Source: Candidatus Kapaibacterium sp.
GTDB lineage: Bacteria > Bacteroidota > Ignavibacteria > Kapaibacteriales > Kapaibacteriaceae
Assembly (NCBI GenBank): GCA_018882585.1
Contig: VFFB01000001.1
Span: 65,793-97,973 of the forward strand
Length of the DNA: 32,181 nucleotides
Direction: 5' to 3'
Each line of letters begins with the position of its first letter. Within the stretch, counting starts at the first letter, position 1. Positions 16,770 through 23,712 of this stretch are shown here, in pieces. The notes under the pieces are model-generated. The model saw only the letters and a program-made list of their open reading frames with translations. It was not told the origin of the DNA and ran no database searches. The translations under genes were made by a program, and so were the position numbers.

Positions 16770-18113
16770 ATGTTCGCTGTCATGAAACACATCATATGTC
16801 TGCTGACGCTCGTCGTGGTCACGGCCTCGACCATGAACGCTCAACAGCCTGCTGTTGCAGCGGGCCCCATGATCGGCCATGTCGACATGCGTGAAGCCCT
16901 ACTCTGGGTTCAGACAACACAGGCAGTTCCGGTGCGGATCAGCTACGCTGACAGCGCACAACCTGCCATTAGACACTCAACGCCCGTGCAGACCGGTTCG
17001 GCGTCATCGCTGTATGCAATGACCTTCCGACTGGACAAGGTCGAGCCGGGCAGGACATACGCGTACGAGGTCATTGTGGACGGTAAGACCCAGAAGTTTG
17101 CGTATCCGACAACGTTCCGGACACAACCGGTATGGAAGTGGCGCAAGCAGGACCCGCCCTCGGCCACACTGGCCATCGGCTCGTGCTTCTACATCAACGA
17201 AGACGGTTACGAGCGTAGCGGCGGCGGCTACGGCAGCGACTATGAGATCATGTCCGCACTCCATGCAAAGCGGCCCGACGCCATGCTATGGTTGGGTGAC
17301 AACGTGTATCTGCGCGAACCCGACTGGAACTCCCGTGCAGGTATCTACAAGCGCTACTCGCACACGCGTGCAGTAGCCGAGTTACAGCCGCTACTTGCTT
17401 CCACAGCGCATTATGCCATTTGGGATGATCACGATTTTGGGCCAAACGACTCTGACCGCAGCTGGTGGGGCAAGGCTGATGCCTTGCAGGTATTCAAGGA
17501 CTTTTGGCCGAACCCGTCATACGGCATAGCGGATAAGTCGGGCATCACAACGTCGTTCTCACTCATCGACGTCGATGTCTTCATGCTGGACGACCGGTAC
17601 TATCGATCGGCGAACAACCGCAAGGACGGCGAGCGCACCATACTCGGCGAGCATCAGATCCAATGGTTGATGGACGCGTTATCGAGCAGCACGGCCACCT
17701 TCAAGATTGTCGCCGTGGGCAGTCAGTTCCTCACCGACAATCTTCGTAAGGAGTGCTTTGCGCGTATGCCGCAGGAGCGGCAGCGCATCATCGACCTGAT
17801 CACGCAGAACGAGATCAAAGGCGTGATGTTCGTCACGGGCGACATCCACGCTGCCGAACTATCCAAGCTCGACCGACCCGGCACATATCCGCTGTACGAG
17901 TTCACGTCGTCCTCACTCACAGCCGGTGCAAACAAGGATATCGAACAGCAGTCAAACACGTTTCGTGTTCCGGGCACGGCCGTTGGTAAGCACAACTTCG
18001 GACTCATCACCGTCAGCGGCCCAGCCAAGCAACGCGTTCTAACGCTCGCCGTCCACGACAAGGATGGCAACCAGGTATGGCGACGCGAGATCAGGGAAGA
18101 TGAGCTGCGATAA
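16770..18113 (+). CDS. Secreted PhoD-like metallophosphatase
   Basis: A 447-residue exported protein. A signal peptide covers about residues 1-24 (ending TMNAQQ); a second ATG at 16782 gives a shorter one. An N-terminal Fn3-like domain (about 30-120) is followed by the PhoD-type metallophosphatase domain: AIGSC (135-139), GDNVYLREPDW (176-186), WDDHDFGPND (218-227) and GDIHAAE (357-363). These carry the Asp, Asn and His residues that bind the two-metal centre in the family. Its activity is probably phosphodiesterase or alkaline phosphatase in the periplasm or outside, releasing phosphate from organic phosphates; the substrate is unknown. Its stop codon (18111-18113) directly abuts the first unit of a tandem repeat array. 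Confidence 0.92.
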   Translation: MFAVMKHIICLLTLVVVTASTMNAQQPAVAAGPMIGHVDMREALLWVQTTQAVPVRISYADSAQPAIRHSTPVQTGSASSLYAMTFRLDKVEPGRTYAYEVIVDGKTQKFAYPTTFRTQPVWKWRKQDPPSATLAIGSCFYINEDGYERSGGGYGSDYEIMSALHAKRPDAMLWLGDNVYLREPDWNSRAGIYKRYSHTRAVAELQPLLASTAHYAIWDDHDFGPNDSDRSWWGKADALQVFKDFWPNPSYGIADKSGITTSFSLIDVDVFMLDDRYYRSANNRKDGERTILGEHQIQWLMDALSSSTATFKIVAVGSQFLTDNLRKECFARMPQERQRIIDLITQNEIKGVMFVTGDIHAAELSKLDRPGTYPLYEFTSSSLTAGANKDIEQQSNTFRVPGTAVGKHNFGLITVSGPAKQRVLTLAVHDKDGNQVWRREIREDELR

Positions 18114-18181
18114 CGCGTTGGCCCGGCATCATCGCGTTGGCCCGGCATCATCGCGTTGGCCCGGCATCATCGCGTTGGCCC
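18114..18181 (+). repeat. Tandem array of a 19-bp unit, left side of the transposase module
   Basis: CGCGTTGGCCCGGCATCAT occurs three times exactly (18114-18132, 18133-18151, 18152-18170). A partial fourth copy runs straight into the first REP-like hairpin. Another copy of the GGCATCATCGCGT part, with one change after it, precedes the second hairpin at 18246. The array begins at the base after the stop codon of the phosphatase gene. Confidence 0.95.
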
Positions 18182-18217
18182 ACAGCTGAGGCTGTGGGCT
18201 AATATGGGCCGACGGGG
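18173..18217 (+). repeat. REP-like hairpin unit, copy 1
   Basis: The unit starts CGTTGGCCC and ends GGGCCGACGGGG. It contains the hairpin CCCACAGC-TGAG-GCTGTGGG, whose stem extends to about 12 pairs (18175-18202, one G-T wobble). The outer CGTTGGCCC can pair instead with the distal GGGCCGACG, giving an alternative longer structure. Confidence 0.9.
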
Positions 18218-18255
18218 ATTGTGCGTGCATCGAATTGTCAAACGTGGCATCATCG

Positions 18256-18300
18256 CGTCGGCCCACAGCTGAGGCTGTGGGCTAATATGGGCCGACGGGG
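18256..18300 (+). repeat. REP-like hairpin unit, copy 2
   Basis: Same 45-bp unit as at 18173, in the same direction, with one base changed (CGTCGGCCC). That change makes the outer pairing with GGGCCGACG a perfect 9-bp match, so the alternative fold is stronger in this copy. The inner hairpin core CCCACAGC/GCTGTGGG is unchanged. Confidence 0.9.
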
Positions 18301-18366
18301 ATACGACGTGCATGTAGGACTGGCGTGCATGCGTCACATTCCCTGTGTCTCAAGACACATGGTCAC

Positions 18367-18756
18367 ATGTCACACACACATACATCGCTGTGCTTCCATG
18401 TTGTGTTTGCCACGAAACATAGGATAGCGCTGATCCGCCCCGAATTGGCCGATGACATCTGGTCTATTCTATGGGATGTTTGCTCGGAGTTGGGCATTCA
18501 CGTCTACGCTATCAATGGCGGAGATGATCACGCGCATATTTTAATGGCCTTGCTACCAAACCAATGCCTCGCGGACGTCGTTAGGCTTATCAAATCGAAA
18601 TCAACGCGCGAGATACGATCCAGACACCCTGACCTAGACCATTTTGCATGGCAGCGTGGATACGGCGCGTTCACCTTCTCGCATCATCATCTCAACGTTC
18701 TGATCGCGTACGTTCGTTCTCAACCGGAGAGAGACAATAGGAGCAACCCGCCCTGA
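18367..18756 (+). CDS. IS200/REP-associated tyrosine (HUH) transposase, C-terminus probably damaged
   Basis: A 129-residue Y1 transposase. From MSHTHTSLCFHVVFATKHR the sequence follows the IS200 family closely. The HUH motif is H55-A56-H57 in GGDDHAHIL, WQRGYGAF is at 95-102, and the catalytic tyrosine is Y115 with its partner Q119 (AYVRSQ). Such enzymes cut and join single-stranded DNA at hairpins. Family members usually continue some 25 residues after this point with a TFxEE segment and a GIxFDE segment. Here the frame stops at 18756, while DFEDAVTPL (18755-18781, next frame) and AIGFDEHH (18778 on, original frame) look like those pieces split by small indels. The core may still be active. 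The start at 18367 is the family start; a GTG at 18325 is in frame. Confidence 0.85.
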   Translation: MSHTHTSLCFHVVFATKHRIALIRPELADDIWSILWDVCSELGIHVYAINGGDDHAHILMALLPNQCLADVVRLIKSKSTREIRSRHPDLDHFAWQRGYGAFTFSHHHLNVLIAYVRSQPERDNRSNPP

Positions 18757-18803
18757 TTTCGAAGATGCTGTGACACCGCTATAGGTTTCGATGAACACCA
18801 TGC
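18757..18803 (+). pseudogene. Decayed C-terminal tail of the transposase
   Basis: Directly after the TGA, the next frame reads DFEDAVTPL and then the original frame reads AIGFDEHH. Both resemble the normal C-terminal end of IS200-type transposases (TFxEE... GIxFDExY), so one or two small indels have probably broken the tail. This is judged from memory of the family, not from an alignment. Confidence 0.45.
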
Positions 18804-18848
18804 CCCCGTCGACCCATATTAGCCCACAGCCTCAGCTGTGGGCCAACG
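18804..18848 (-). repeat. REP-like hairpin unit, inverted copy 3
   Basis: The reverse complement of the 45-bp unit at 18173-18217, with one mismatch (GTCGACCC for GTCGGCCC). Together with the left copies it makes an inverted flank around the transposase gene. Confidence 0.9.
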
Positions 18849-18944
18849 TAACGATAACGTGGACCAACGTCAAGATAACGTGGGCCAACGTTACGATAAC
18901 GGGGGCCAACGCAACGATAACATAGGCTAACGCAACAATAACGT
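18840..18944 (+). repeat. Tandem array of a 21-bp unit, right side of the transposase module
   Basis: Five imperfect copies of a 21-bp unit that begins GGGCCAACG and ends GATAACGT, starting at 18840, 18861, 18882, 18903 and 18924. A sixth, shortened copy begins at 18945. The GGGCCAACG half is the reverse complement of the CGTTGGCCC core found in the left array. Because 21 is a multiple of three, one minus-strand frame stays open through it and would encode repeats of VGPRY; I do not believe it is a gene. Confidence 0.93.
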
Positions 18945-18980
18945 GGGCCAACCCGAAGATGTGGGCCCATGGTTCCATCA

Positions 18981-20606
18981 TCACACGTTCGGCCGCCAGG
19001 CAAGGTTCCGCACGTATGAAGCGATATCGGCAGGACGTTCCTCGCGGGCAAGGCCCGTGTCCCACAGCCAGGTTGCAACGGTGGCAGCGATGTGCATCTG
19101 CGTTTCGCGGATGGTGCGCAGCGGCGGATAGATCAGTCCTATGGCAAAGTCTTCCTTCGTGGCCATTGCCGCAAGAGCCCGCGCCGAAACGGCAAAGGCC
19201 TCGTCGGGAAGGTGCGTCGGACGTGCCGCCAGGACGGCCAATCCCATGGCCGGGAAGATCAGCACGTTGTTGCCCTGGCTGGCATACATGCGCTTGCCGT
19301 TGACGGTCACCGGATCAAATGGGCTCCCGCTTGCAAAGATCGCTGCGCCATTCGTCCACTGATAGGCTTCTTCGGCCGTGCACTCAGCCTTTGATGTTGG
19401 ATTCGAGAATGGGAAGATCAGGGGGCGAGGTGTGTTCGCCATCATGGCGTCGACGACGTCTCGAGTGAAACTGCGAGGTATCGTCGAGGTTCCGATGATG
19501 ACCGTGGCCTTGATCTGGCGGACTGCTTCGGCAAGATCCGTGACCTCGACATGGTCATGAGCATAGCGCCCCTTCTGGTCGCCAAGACCGGTACGAGACG
19601 ACTGCACGAGTCCCTTGGAATCGAACAGCCAGCAGCGCCTGCGTGCCTCGTCGAGCGTCAACCCGTCCTGCACCATCACCAGCGTTAGCAGGTCAGCGAT
19701 GCCAATTCCGGCCGAACCGGCGCCAAAAAACAGCATGCGCTGATCGGCAAGTTGCTCGTCCTTTAGGCGCAGGGCAGCCAGGATGCCCGCAACACCTACG
19801 GCCGCCGTTCCCTGGATGTCGTCGTTGAAGCTACACACACGGTTACGATAGCGCTCCAGGAGTGGCACGGCATTCTGATTGGCAAAGTCCTCCCACTGGA
19901 TCGTGGCCTCGGGGAAGACCTCTTGCACGGCCGTCACAAATTCTTCAAGGAAGCTGTCGTACTCCTCGCCCGTCAGCCGCTCTTTGCGCACGCCGATGTA
20001 GAAGGGGTCATCAAGCAGCTCGCGATTGTTCGTACCCACGTCAAGCGTTATGGGCAGGGCCATCTGCGGAGGCACCCCTGCACAGGCCGTATACAAAGCC
20101 AGCTTGCCGATGGGAATGCCCATGCCCTGCGCTCCTTGGTCGCCAAGACCCAGGATACGCTCGCCATCTGTAACAACCACGAACCGCACATCCTTGACAT
20201 GCCAGTTCCGCAGCACTTCGGCGATACGTCCACGATGGTTGCGGGATACCCACAACCCCTTTGGACGTCGATACCAGCGGCCGTACTGCTGGCAGGCAGC
20301 GCCTACCGTAGGCGTGTAGACGATGGGCATGTACTTCACAGGATCGTGCATCAGCACACGATAGAACAGGTCTTCGTTGCGCTCCTGCAAGTCGCTGAAG
20401 TAGACGTACCGCTCCATGTCGGTCGCCAGACTTGCCAGGTGAAGCTCGGCTCGATGAAGCTGCGTATCGTGTGAGCTTACAACGTCGGGCAGCAAGCCCT
20501 CGATGCCGAGCTCGCGTCGCTGTTCAATGGTAAAGGCCGTGCCTTTATTCAGCCGCGGGTCGCGCAGCAGGTCGATGCCACGCTTAGGTGATGTGGGGTC
20601 GGTCAT
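18981..20606 (-). CDS. Malic enzyme (oxaloacetate-decarboxylating malate dehydrogenase)
   Basis: A 541-residue malic enzyme of the long type. It decarboxylates malate to pyruvate and CO2 with reduction of NAD or NADP, in the cytosol. Motifs are PIVYTPTVG with the catalytic Tyr (Y97), GIPIGKLALY with the catalytic Lys (K168), WEDFANQNA (E239, D240) and SFNDDIQGTAAVG (D262) for the metal, and the dinucleotide-binding FGAGSAGIG (294-302). The length and order match the MaeA-like large bacterial and eukaryotic type. The cofactor preference cannot be read reliably. The ATG at 20606 is preferred; a TTG at 20615 lies in the promoter box. It is divergent from the PD40 gene and convergent with the transposase module. 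Confidence 0.95.
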   Translation of the reverse strand: MTDPTSPKRGIDLLRDPRLNKGTAFTIEQRRELGIEGLLPDVVSSHDTQLHRAELHLASLATDMERYVYFSDLQERNEDLFYRVLMHDPVKYMPIVYTPTVGAACQQYGRWYRRPKGLWVSRNHRGRIAEVLRNWHVKDVRFVVVTDGERILGLGDQGAQGMGIPIGKLALYTACAGVPPQMALPITLDVGTNNRELLDDPFYIGVRKERLTGEEYDSFLEEFVTAVQEVFPEATIQWEDFANQNAVPLLERYRNRVCSFNDDIQGTAAVGVAGILAALRLKDEQLADQRMLFFGAGSAGIGIADLLTLVMVQDGLTLDEARRRCWLFDSKGLVQSSRTGLGDQKGRYAHDHVEVTDLAEAVRQIKATVIIGTSTIPRSFTRDVVDAMMANTPRPLIFPFSNPTSKAECTAEEAYQWTNGAAIFASGSPFDPVTVNGKRMYASQGNNVLIFPAMGLAVLAARPTHLPDEAFAVSARALAAMATKEDFAIGLIYPPLRTIRETQMHIAATVATWLWDTGLAREERPADIASYVRNLAWRPNV

Positions 20607-20612
20607 GGACGG

Positions 20613-20620
20613 CAAAAATA
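20613..20620 (-). promoter_or_regulatory. -7 box of malic enzyme
   Basis: TATTTTTG on the minus strand, a perfect TAnnTTTG, six bases before the ATG at 20606. It predicts an mRNA that starts at or next to the start codon. Confidence 0.55.
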
Positions 20621-20630
20621 CGATGCTTCG

Positions 20631-20637
20631 TAGTTTG
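20631..20637 (+). promoter_or_regulatory. Candidate -7 box of the PD40 protein gene
   Basis: TAGTTTG, one base short of TAnnTTTG, four bases before the ATG at 20642. Only ten bases separate it from the divergent malic enzyme box. Confidence 0.4.
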
Positions 20638-20641
20638 CATC

Positions 20642-21691
20642 ATGAAGCATGCTCTGATCCTTACCGTAGCAGTGGTAACAGCCACCTGCAGTGCGCTTGC
20701 ACAGGAACCCAACCTGAAGAACATCCGCCAGCTGACATTCGGCGGTGATAATGCCGAGGCATACTTCTCGCCCGACGGCAAGAAACTTGCCATGCAGAGC
20801 AACAACAAGGCCTGGGGCCTACAGTGCGACCAGATCTTTTGGGTCGACATCGCAAAGGCGGCCGGCGATTCGTCGTATCGCCCACCCATGGTCTCGAACG
20901 GCGAAGGCCGCACCACCTGCTCGTACTACATGCCCAATAACCGCCACATTCTGTACGGTTCCACCTTCGAAGGGGGCAAGGAATGTCCGCCGCCTCCGCC
21001 GCCGCGGGCCGACAGGAAATACCTATGGCAGGTGCACCCCGACTACGACGTCTACGTGGCGGACGAACAAGGCACGATGATTGCCAAGTTGACGAACGAG
21101 CCCGGCTACGATGCCGAAGCGACGGTCTCACCCAAGGGCGACCTGATCGTGTATACTTCGATGCGCTCGGGTGACCTTGAGCTGTGGACGATGAACATCG
21201 ACGGATCGAATAAGCGTCAGGTGACGTCGGGCCTAGGCTATGACGGCGGAGCGTTCTTCTCGCCCGACGGCACAAAGCTGGTGTTCCGCGCGTCGCGTCC
21301 AACCACCGACAGTGCCATTGCCGAATACAAGGAACTGCTGTCGCAGGGCCTGGTGGCCCCTACGAACATGGAGATCTACGTCTGCAACGTCGATGGCTCC
21401 GACCTGCGTCAGATCACAACGCTGGGCAAGGCTAACTGGGCTCCCTTCTTCCACCCATCTGGCAAGAAGATCCTGTTCTCGAGCAACCACCATTCGCAAC
21501 GAGGCTATGATTTCCAGATCTACTCGATCGATCTGGACGGCACGAACCTGAAGCGCATCACCAGCGAAAGCATCTTCAACGCGTTTCCGATGTTCTCGCC
21601 CGACGGGAAACGCCTTGTGTGGTCGTCGAACAGGAACACGCCCGAAGGATCGCGCGACACGAACGTGTTCATCGCCGACTGGGAGGACTGA
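20642..21691 (+). CDS. Secreted TolB-like PD40 beta-propeller protein
   Basis: A 349-residue exported protein. The signal peptide is residues 1-20 (ending CSALA). The rest is a series of PD40/WD40-like blades with the usual NLKNIRQLTF...YFSPDGKKLA, ATVSPKGDLIVYTSMRSGDLELWTM, FFSPDGTKLVFRAS, FFHPSGKKILFSSN and MFSPDGKRLVWSSN strands, as in TolB and related periplasmic proteins. An unusual proline run, ECPPPPPPR, lies near residue 116 between blades. It is shorter than TolB and lacks its N-terminal domain. It probably serves as a periplasmic binding or scaffold protein; no enzymatic residues stand out. It is convergent with selD, with 26 bp between stops and no terminator seen. Confidence 0.88.
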   Translation: MKHALILTVAVVTATCSALAQEPNLKNIRQLTFGGDNAEAYFSPDGKKLAMQSNNKAWGLQCDQIFWVDIAKAAGDSSYRPPMVSNGEGRTTCSYYMPNNRHILYGSTFEGGKECPPPPPPRADRKYLWQVHPDYDVYVADEQGTMIAKLTNEPGYDAEATVSPKGDLIVYTSMRSGDLELWTMNIDGSNKRQVTSGLGYDGGAFFSPDGTKLVFRASRPTTDSAIAEYKELLSQGLVAPTNMEIYVCNVDGSDLRQITTLGKANWAPFFHPSGKKILFSSNHHSQRGYDFQIYSIDLDGTNLKRITSESIFNAFPMFSPDGKRLVWSSNRNTPEGSRDTNVFIADWED

Positions 21692-21717
21692 CGTTTCAGA
21701 CGTCAGGCGTCCGCAGT

Positions 21718-22749
21718 TCAGATCACGCTGACGACAGACTGGCCGCGAGCCACCATACGTCCCACACGAGCGGGCTGCCAGGGCATTCCCTGCGAGACAC
21801 GCTCGAAGTCGCTGACATGGTCGGGATGCACGGCCACCAGCAATCCCCCACTCGTCTGCGGATCACACATGATGGCCATGGATGCGTCGGTAAGGCCCAC
21901 CACCTTGTGGCCATACGAATCATGGTTGCGCTTCGTACCGCCGGGCACACAGCCTTGAGCGACGTAGTGACGCACGGCATCGGTGTCGAGCAGCGGCACA
22001 GCATCGGCGTCGATCTCGGCGCTTACCCCTGCCCCTTCGCATAGCTCGATAAGATGGCCGCAAAGACCGAAGCCGGTGACGTCGGTGATGGCGTGTACAT
22101 ACTCCAAGCCGCCGTAGACGGCACCCTGCTTGTTCAGGGTGGTCATGGATCGAACGGCCAGCTCCATGTGCTGCTGGGCAACCTTGCCCTGCTTCTGCGC
22201 CGTGGTGATGATACCCACGCCAAGGGGCTTGGTCAGGAAGAGTACATCGCCCTTGCGAGCGCCGGTGTTCTGCTTCAGATGGCGCAGGTCGACGCGGCCG
22301 GTAACGGCCAGACCGAAGATGGGCTCGGGACTGTCGATGCTGTGTCCGCCGGCAAGGGCGATCCCCGCTTCGGTACAGGCCATGCGTGCCCCCTCGAGCA
22401 CAAGTCGGGCGGCTTCGAGCGGCACGGTATTCACGGGCCATCCAAGCACGGCAATGGCCATCATGGGTGTGCCGCCCATGGCATAGATGTCGCTGATGGC
22501 ATTCACCGAGGCGATACGTCCGAAGTCAACCGGATCGTCCACGATAGGCATGAAGAAATCGGTCGTGCTGATGATGCCCGTTCCGTCACCCAGGTCATAG
22601 ACGGCGGCATCATCCTTCGTGTCGTTGCCGACCAGCAGTCGCGCATCCTGCACAACATCAACTGTGGAATGCAGAATCGAATCGAGCACCTTCGGAGCGA
22701 TCTTACAGCCGCAGCCGGCACCGTGGGAGTATTGCGTGAGCTTGTACAT
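21718..22749 (-). CDS. selD: Selenide, water dikinase
   Basis: A 343-residue SelD. It makes selenophosphate from selenide and ATP, the selenium donor for selenouridine and selenocysteine. The N-terminus [14 protein letters not shown] carries the active-site Cys (C13) and Lys (K16), equivalent to C17 and K20 of the E. coli enzyme; both are standard residues, so no selenocysteine decoding is needed. Other signatures are [55 protein letters not shown] and DPQTSGGLL. It is the last gene of a five-gene run and follows selU, its likely only user here, by 24 bp. Nothing for selenocysteine (selA, selB, selC) is in the window. Confidence 0.97.
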   Translation of the reverse strand: MYKLTQYSHGAGCGCKIAPKVLDSILHSTVDVVQDARLLVGNDTKDDAAVYDLGDGTGIISTTDFFMPIVDDPVDFGRIASVNAISDIYAMGGTPMMAIAVLGWPVNTVPLEAARLVLEGARMACTEAGIALAGGHSIDSPEPIFGLAVTGRVDLRHLKQNTGARKGDVLFLTKPLGVGIITTAQKQGKVAQQHMELAVRSMTTLNKQGAVYGGLEYVHAITDVTGFGLCGHLIELCEGAGVSAEIDADAVPLLDTDAVRHYVAQGCVPGGTKRNHDSYGHKVVGLTDASMAIMCDPQTSGGLLVAVHPDHVSDFERVSQGMPWQPARVGRMVARGQSVVSVI

Positions 22750-22773
22750 GTGTATTGCGATGTGAAATGGGTC

Positions 22774-23712
22774 TTAGCTCCGTGACCGGGCACGGTACTT
22801 CATGTAGTGGTCGTAGGCAGCATCATAGTAGTCCAGCAGGATCGCTGCCGCTGTGGTAAGATCGCCGTCCTGAATGGCAGCAATGGCGGCCGTGCACTGT
22901 TCGCCGCCAAGACGCCGTCGGATGCGCTCTGTTGCCGCAACAAGCTCCTGCACATCGTAGTGTCCATAGTCCTGTACAAGATTCTGTACGCGGACCTCAC
23001 GAGGCACATCAAGCAGGACGATGGTCGACGCCTGCATGCGCTCGAAGAAGACGTCGGGAATAACGACGTGGCCGACCTTCCGGCTTTCGTCTTCGACCCA
23101 TACCGGACGTCGCAGATCGAAGCCTGCAAGGACGTCTGCCATAAGATTCATGGCATACTCCGTGGACGGCTGCGGCAGCTCGCCCAATGCGCCGTACGAC
23201 GAGCCTTTGTGTCGACAGATGGCCTCAAGATCGAGCACCTGCTCGCCCTGCGCCGCCAGCGAGTGCAGATAATGCGTCTTGCCCGACCCCGTATAGCCGG
23301 CCACGACACGCAGGTCCCACGGCTTGGACAGCAGTTCGTGGACATGTGCTCGATAGGCCTTGTAGCCGCCCTTGATGGTTTCGACGTCGAGTCCTGCCGT
23401 ACGCAGCAGCCATGCCATCGAGGCGGAGCGCATGCCGCCGCGCCAGCAGTAGAGCACAACGGGCCGCCCCTGCGCGATCGCCTGCGCCTGCGTCACGAAT
23501 CCGGCCAGCTTGGGGCCGACCAGCTCCAAACCGCGCAGCAGCGCCTGCTCGCGACTCTGCTGCACATAGAGCGTACCGACCTCGGCCCGCTCCTCGTTCG
23601 TAAACAGCGCTATGTTCTCGGCTCGAGGGATGTGGCCCTGCGCATACTCGGCCGGCGACCGAACATCGATGACGGCATAGGCCGTATCGCGGATCGTTTC
23701 AAGCGGCTGCAT
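22774..23712 (-). CDS. selU: tRNA 2-selenouridine synthase
   Basis: A 312-residue protein with the two SelU/MnmH domains. An N-terminal rhodanese domain has VIDVRSPAEYAQGHIPRAENI and the catalytic Cys in LYCWRGGMRS (C89). A C-terminal P-loop domain has GYTGSGKT (139-146). It replaces sulfur with selenium in 2-thiouridine at the wobble position of some tRNAs, via a geranylated intermediate, using selenophosphate from SelD. It is somewhat short for the family (E. coli about 364). The start at 23712 lies 14 bases inside the end of the upstream nuclease gene, so the two overlap and are probably coupled. SelD follows by 24 bp. Confidence 0.95.
   Translation of the reverse strand: MQPLETIRDTAYAVIDVRSPAEYAQGHIPRAENIALFTNEERAEVGTLYVQQSREQALLRGLELVGPKLAGFVTQAQAIAQGRPVVLYCWRGGMRSASMAWLLRTAGLDVETIKGGYKAYRAHVHELLSKPWDLRVVAGYTGSGKTHYLHSLAAQGEQVLDLEAICRHKGSSYGALGELPQPSTEYAMNLMADVLAGFDLRRPVWVEDESRKVGHVVIPDVFFERMQASTIVLLDVPREVRVQNLVQDYGHYDVQELVAATERIRRRLGGEQCTAAIAAIQDGDLTTAAAILLDYYDAAYDHYMKYRARSRS

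Larger units (their letters stand above)
18114..18962 (+). mobile_element. IS200/RAYT-type module with flanking REP-like hairpins and tandem arrays
   Basis: The whole gap between the convergent phosphatase and malic enzyme genes is filled by this module: a 19-bp tandem array, two direct REP-like hairpin units, a HUH transposase gene, one inverted REP-like unit and a 21-bp tandem array. The 45-bp hairpin unit is near-identical in all three copies. No tnpB or other passenger gene is present, as is usual for IS200 and REP-associated transposases. The outer boundaries are approximate; I see no clear target-site duplication, and this class does not make one. Confidence 0.8.

Noticed and set aside
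18221-18427. 68-residue plus-strand frame over the second hairpin unit
   Set aside because: It spans REP-like DNA and the transposase start in the wrong frame, with no gene character.
18840-18962. Possible CRISPR array
   Set aside because: The 21-bp units are directly adjacent with no spacers, and no cas genes are present.
18779-19078. Minus-strand frame encoding repeated VGPRY-type heptads
   Set aside because: It comes from the 21-bp tandem array, which stays in frame by arithmetic, and it runs into the malic enzyme gene in another frame.
21692-21717. Short inverted repeat between the PD40 gene and selD stops
   Set aside because: Only about four base pairs can form and there is no T-tract, so I do not call a terminator.
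22690-22749. Selenocysteine codon or SECIS element in selD
   Set aside because: The active-site position is encoded by a normal cysteine codon and no in-frame TGA lies in the gene.
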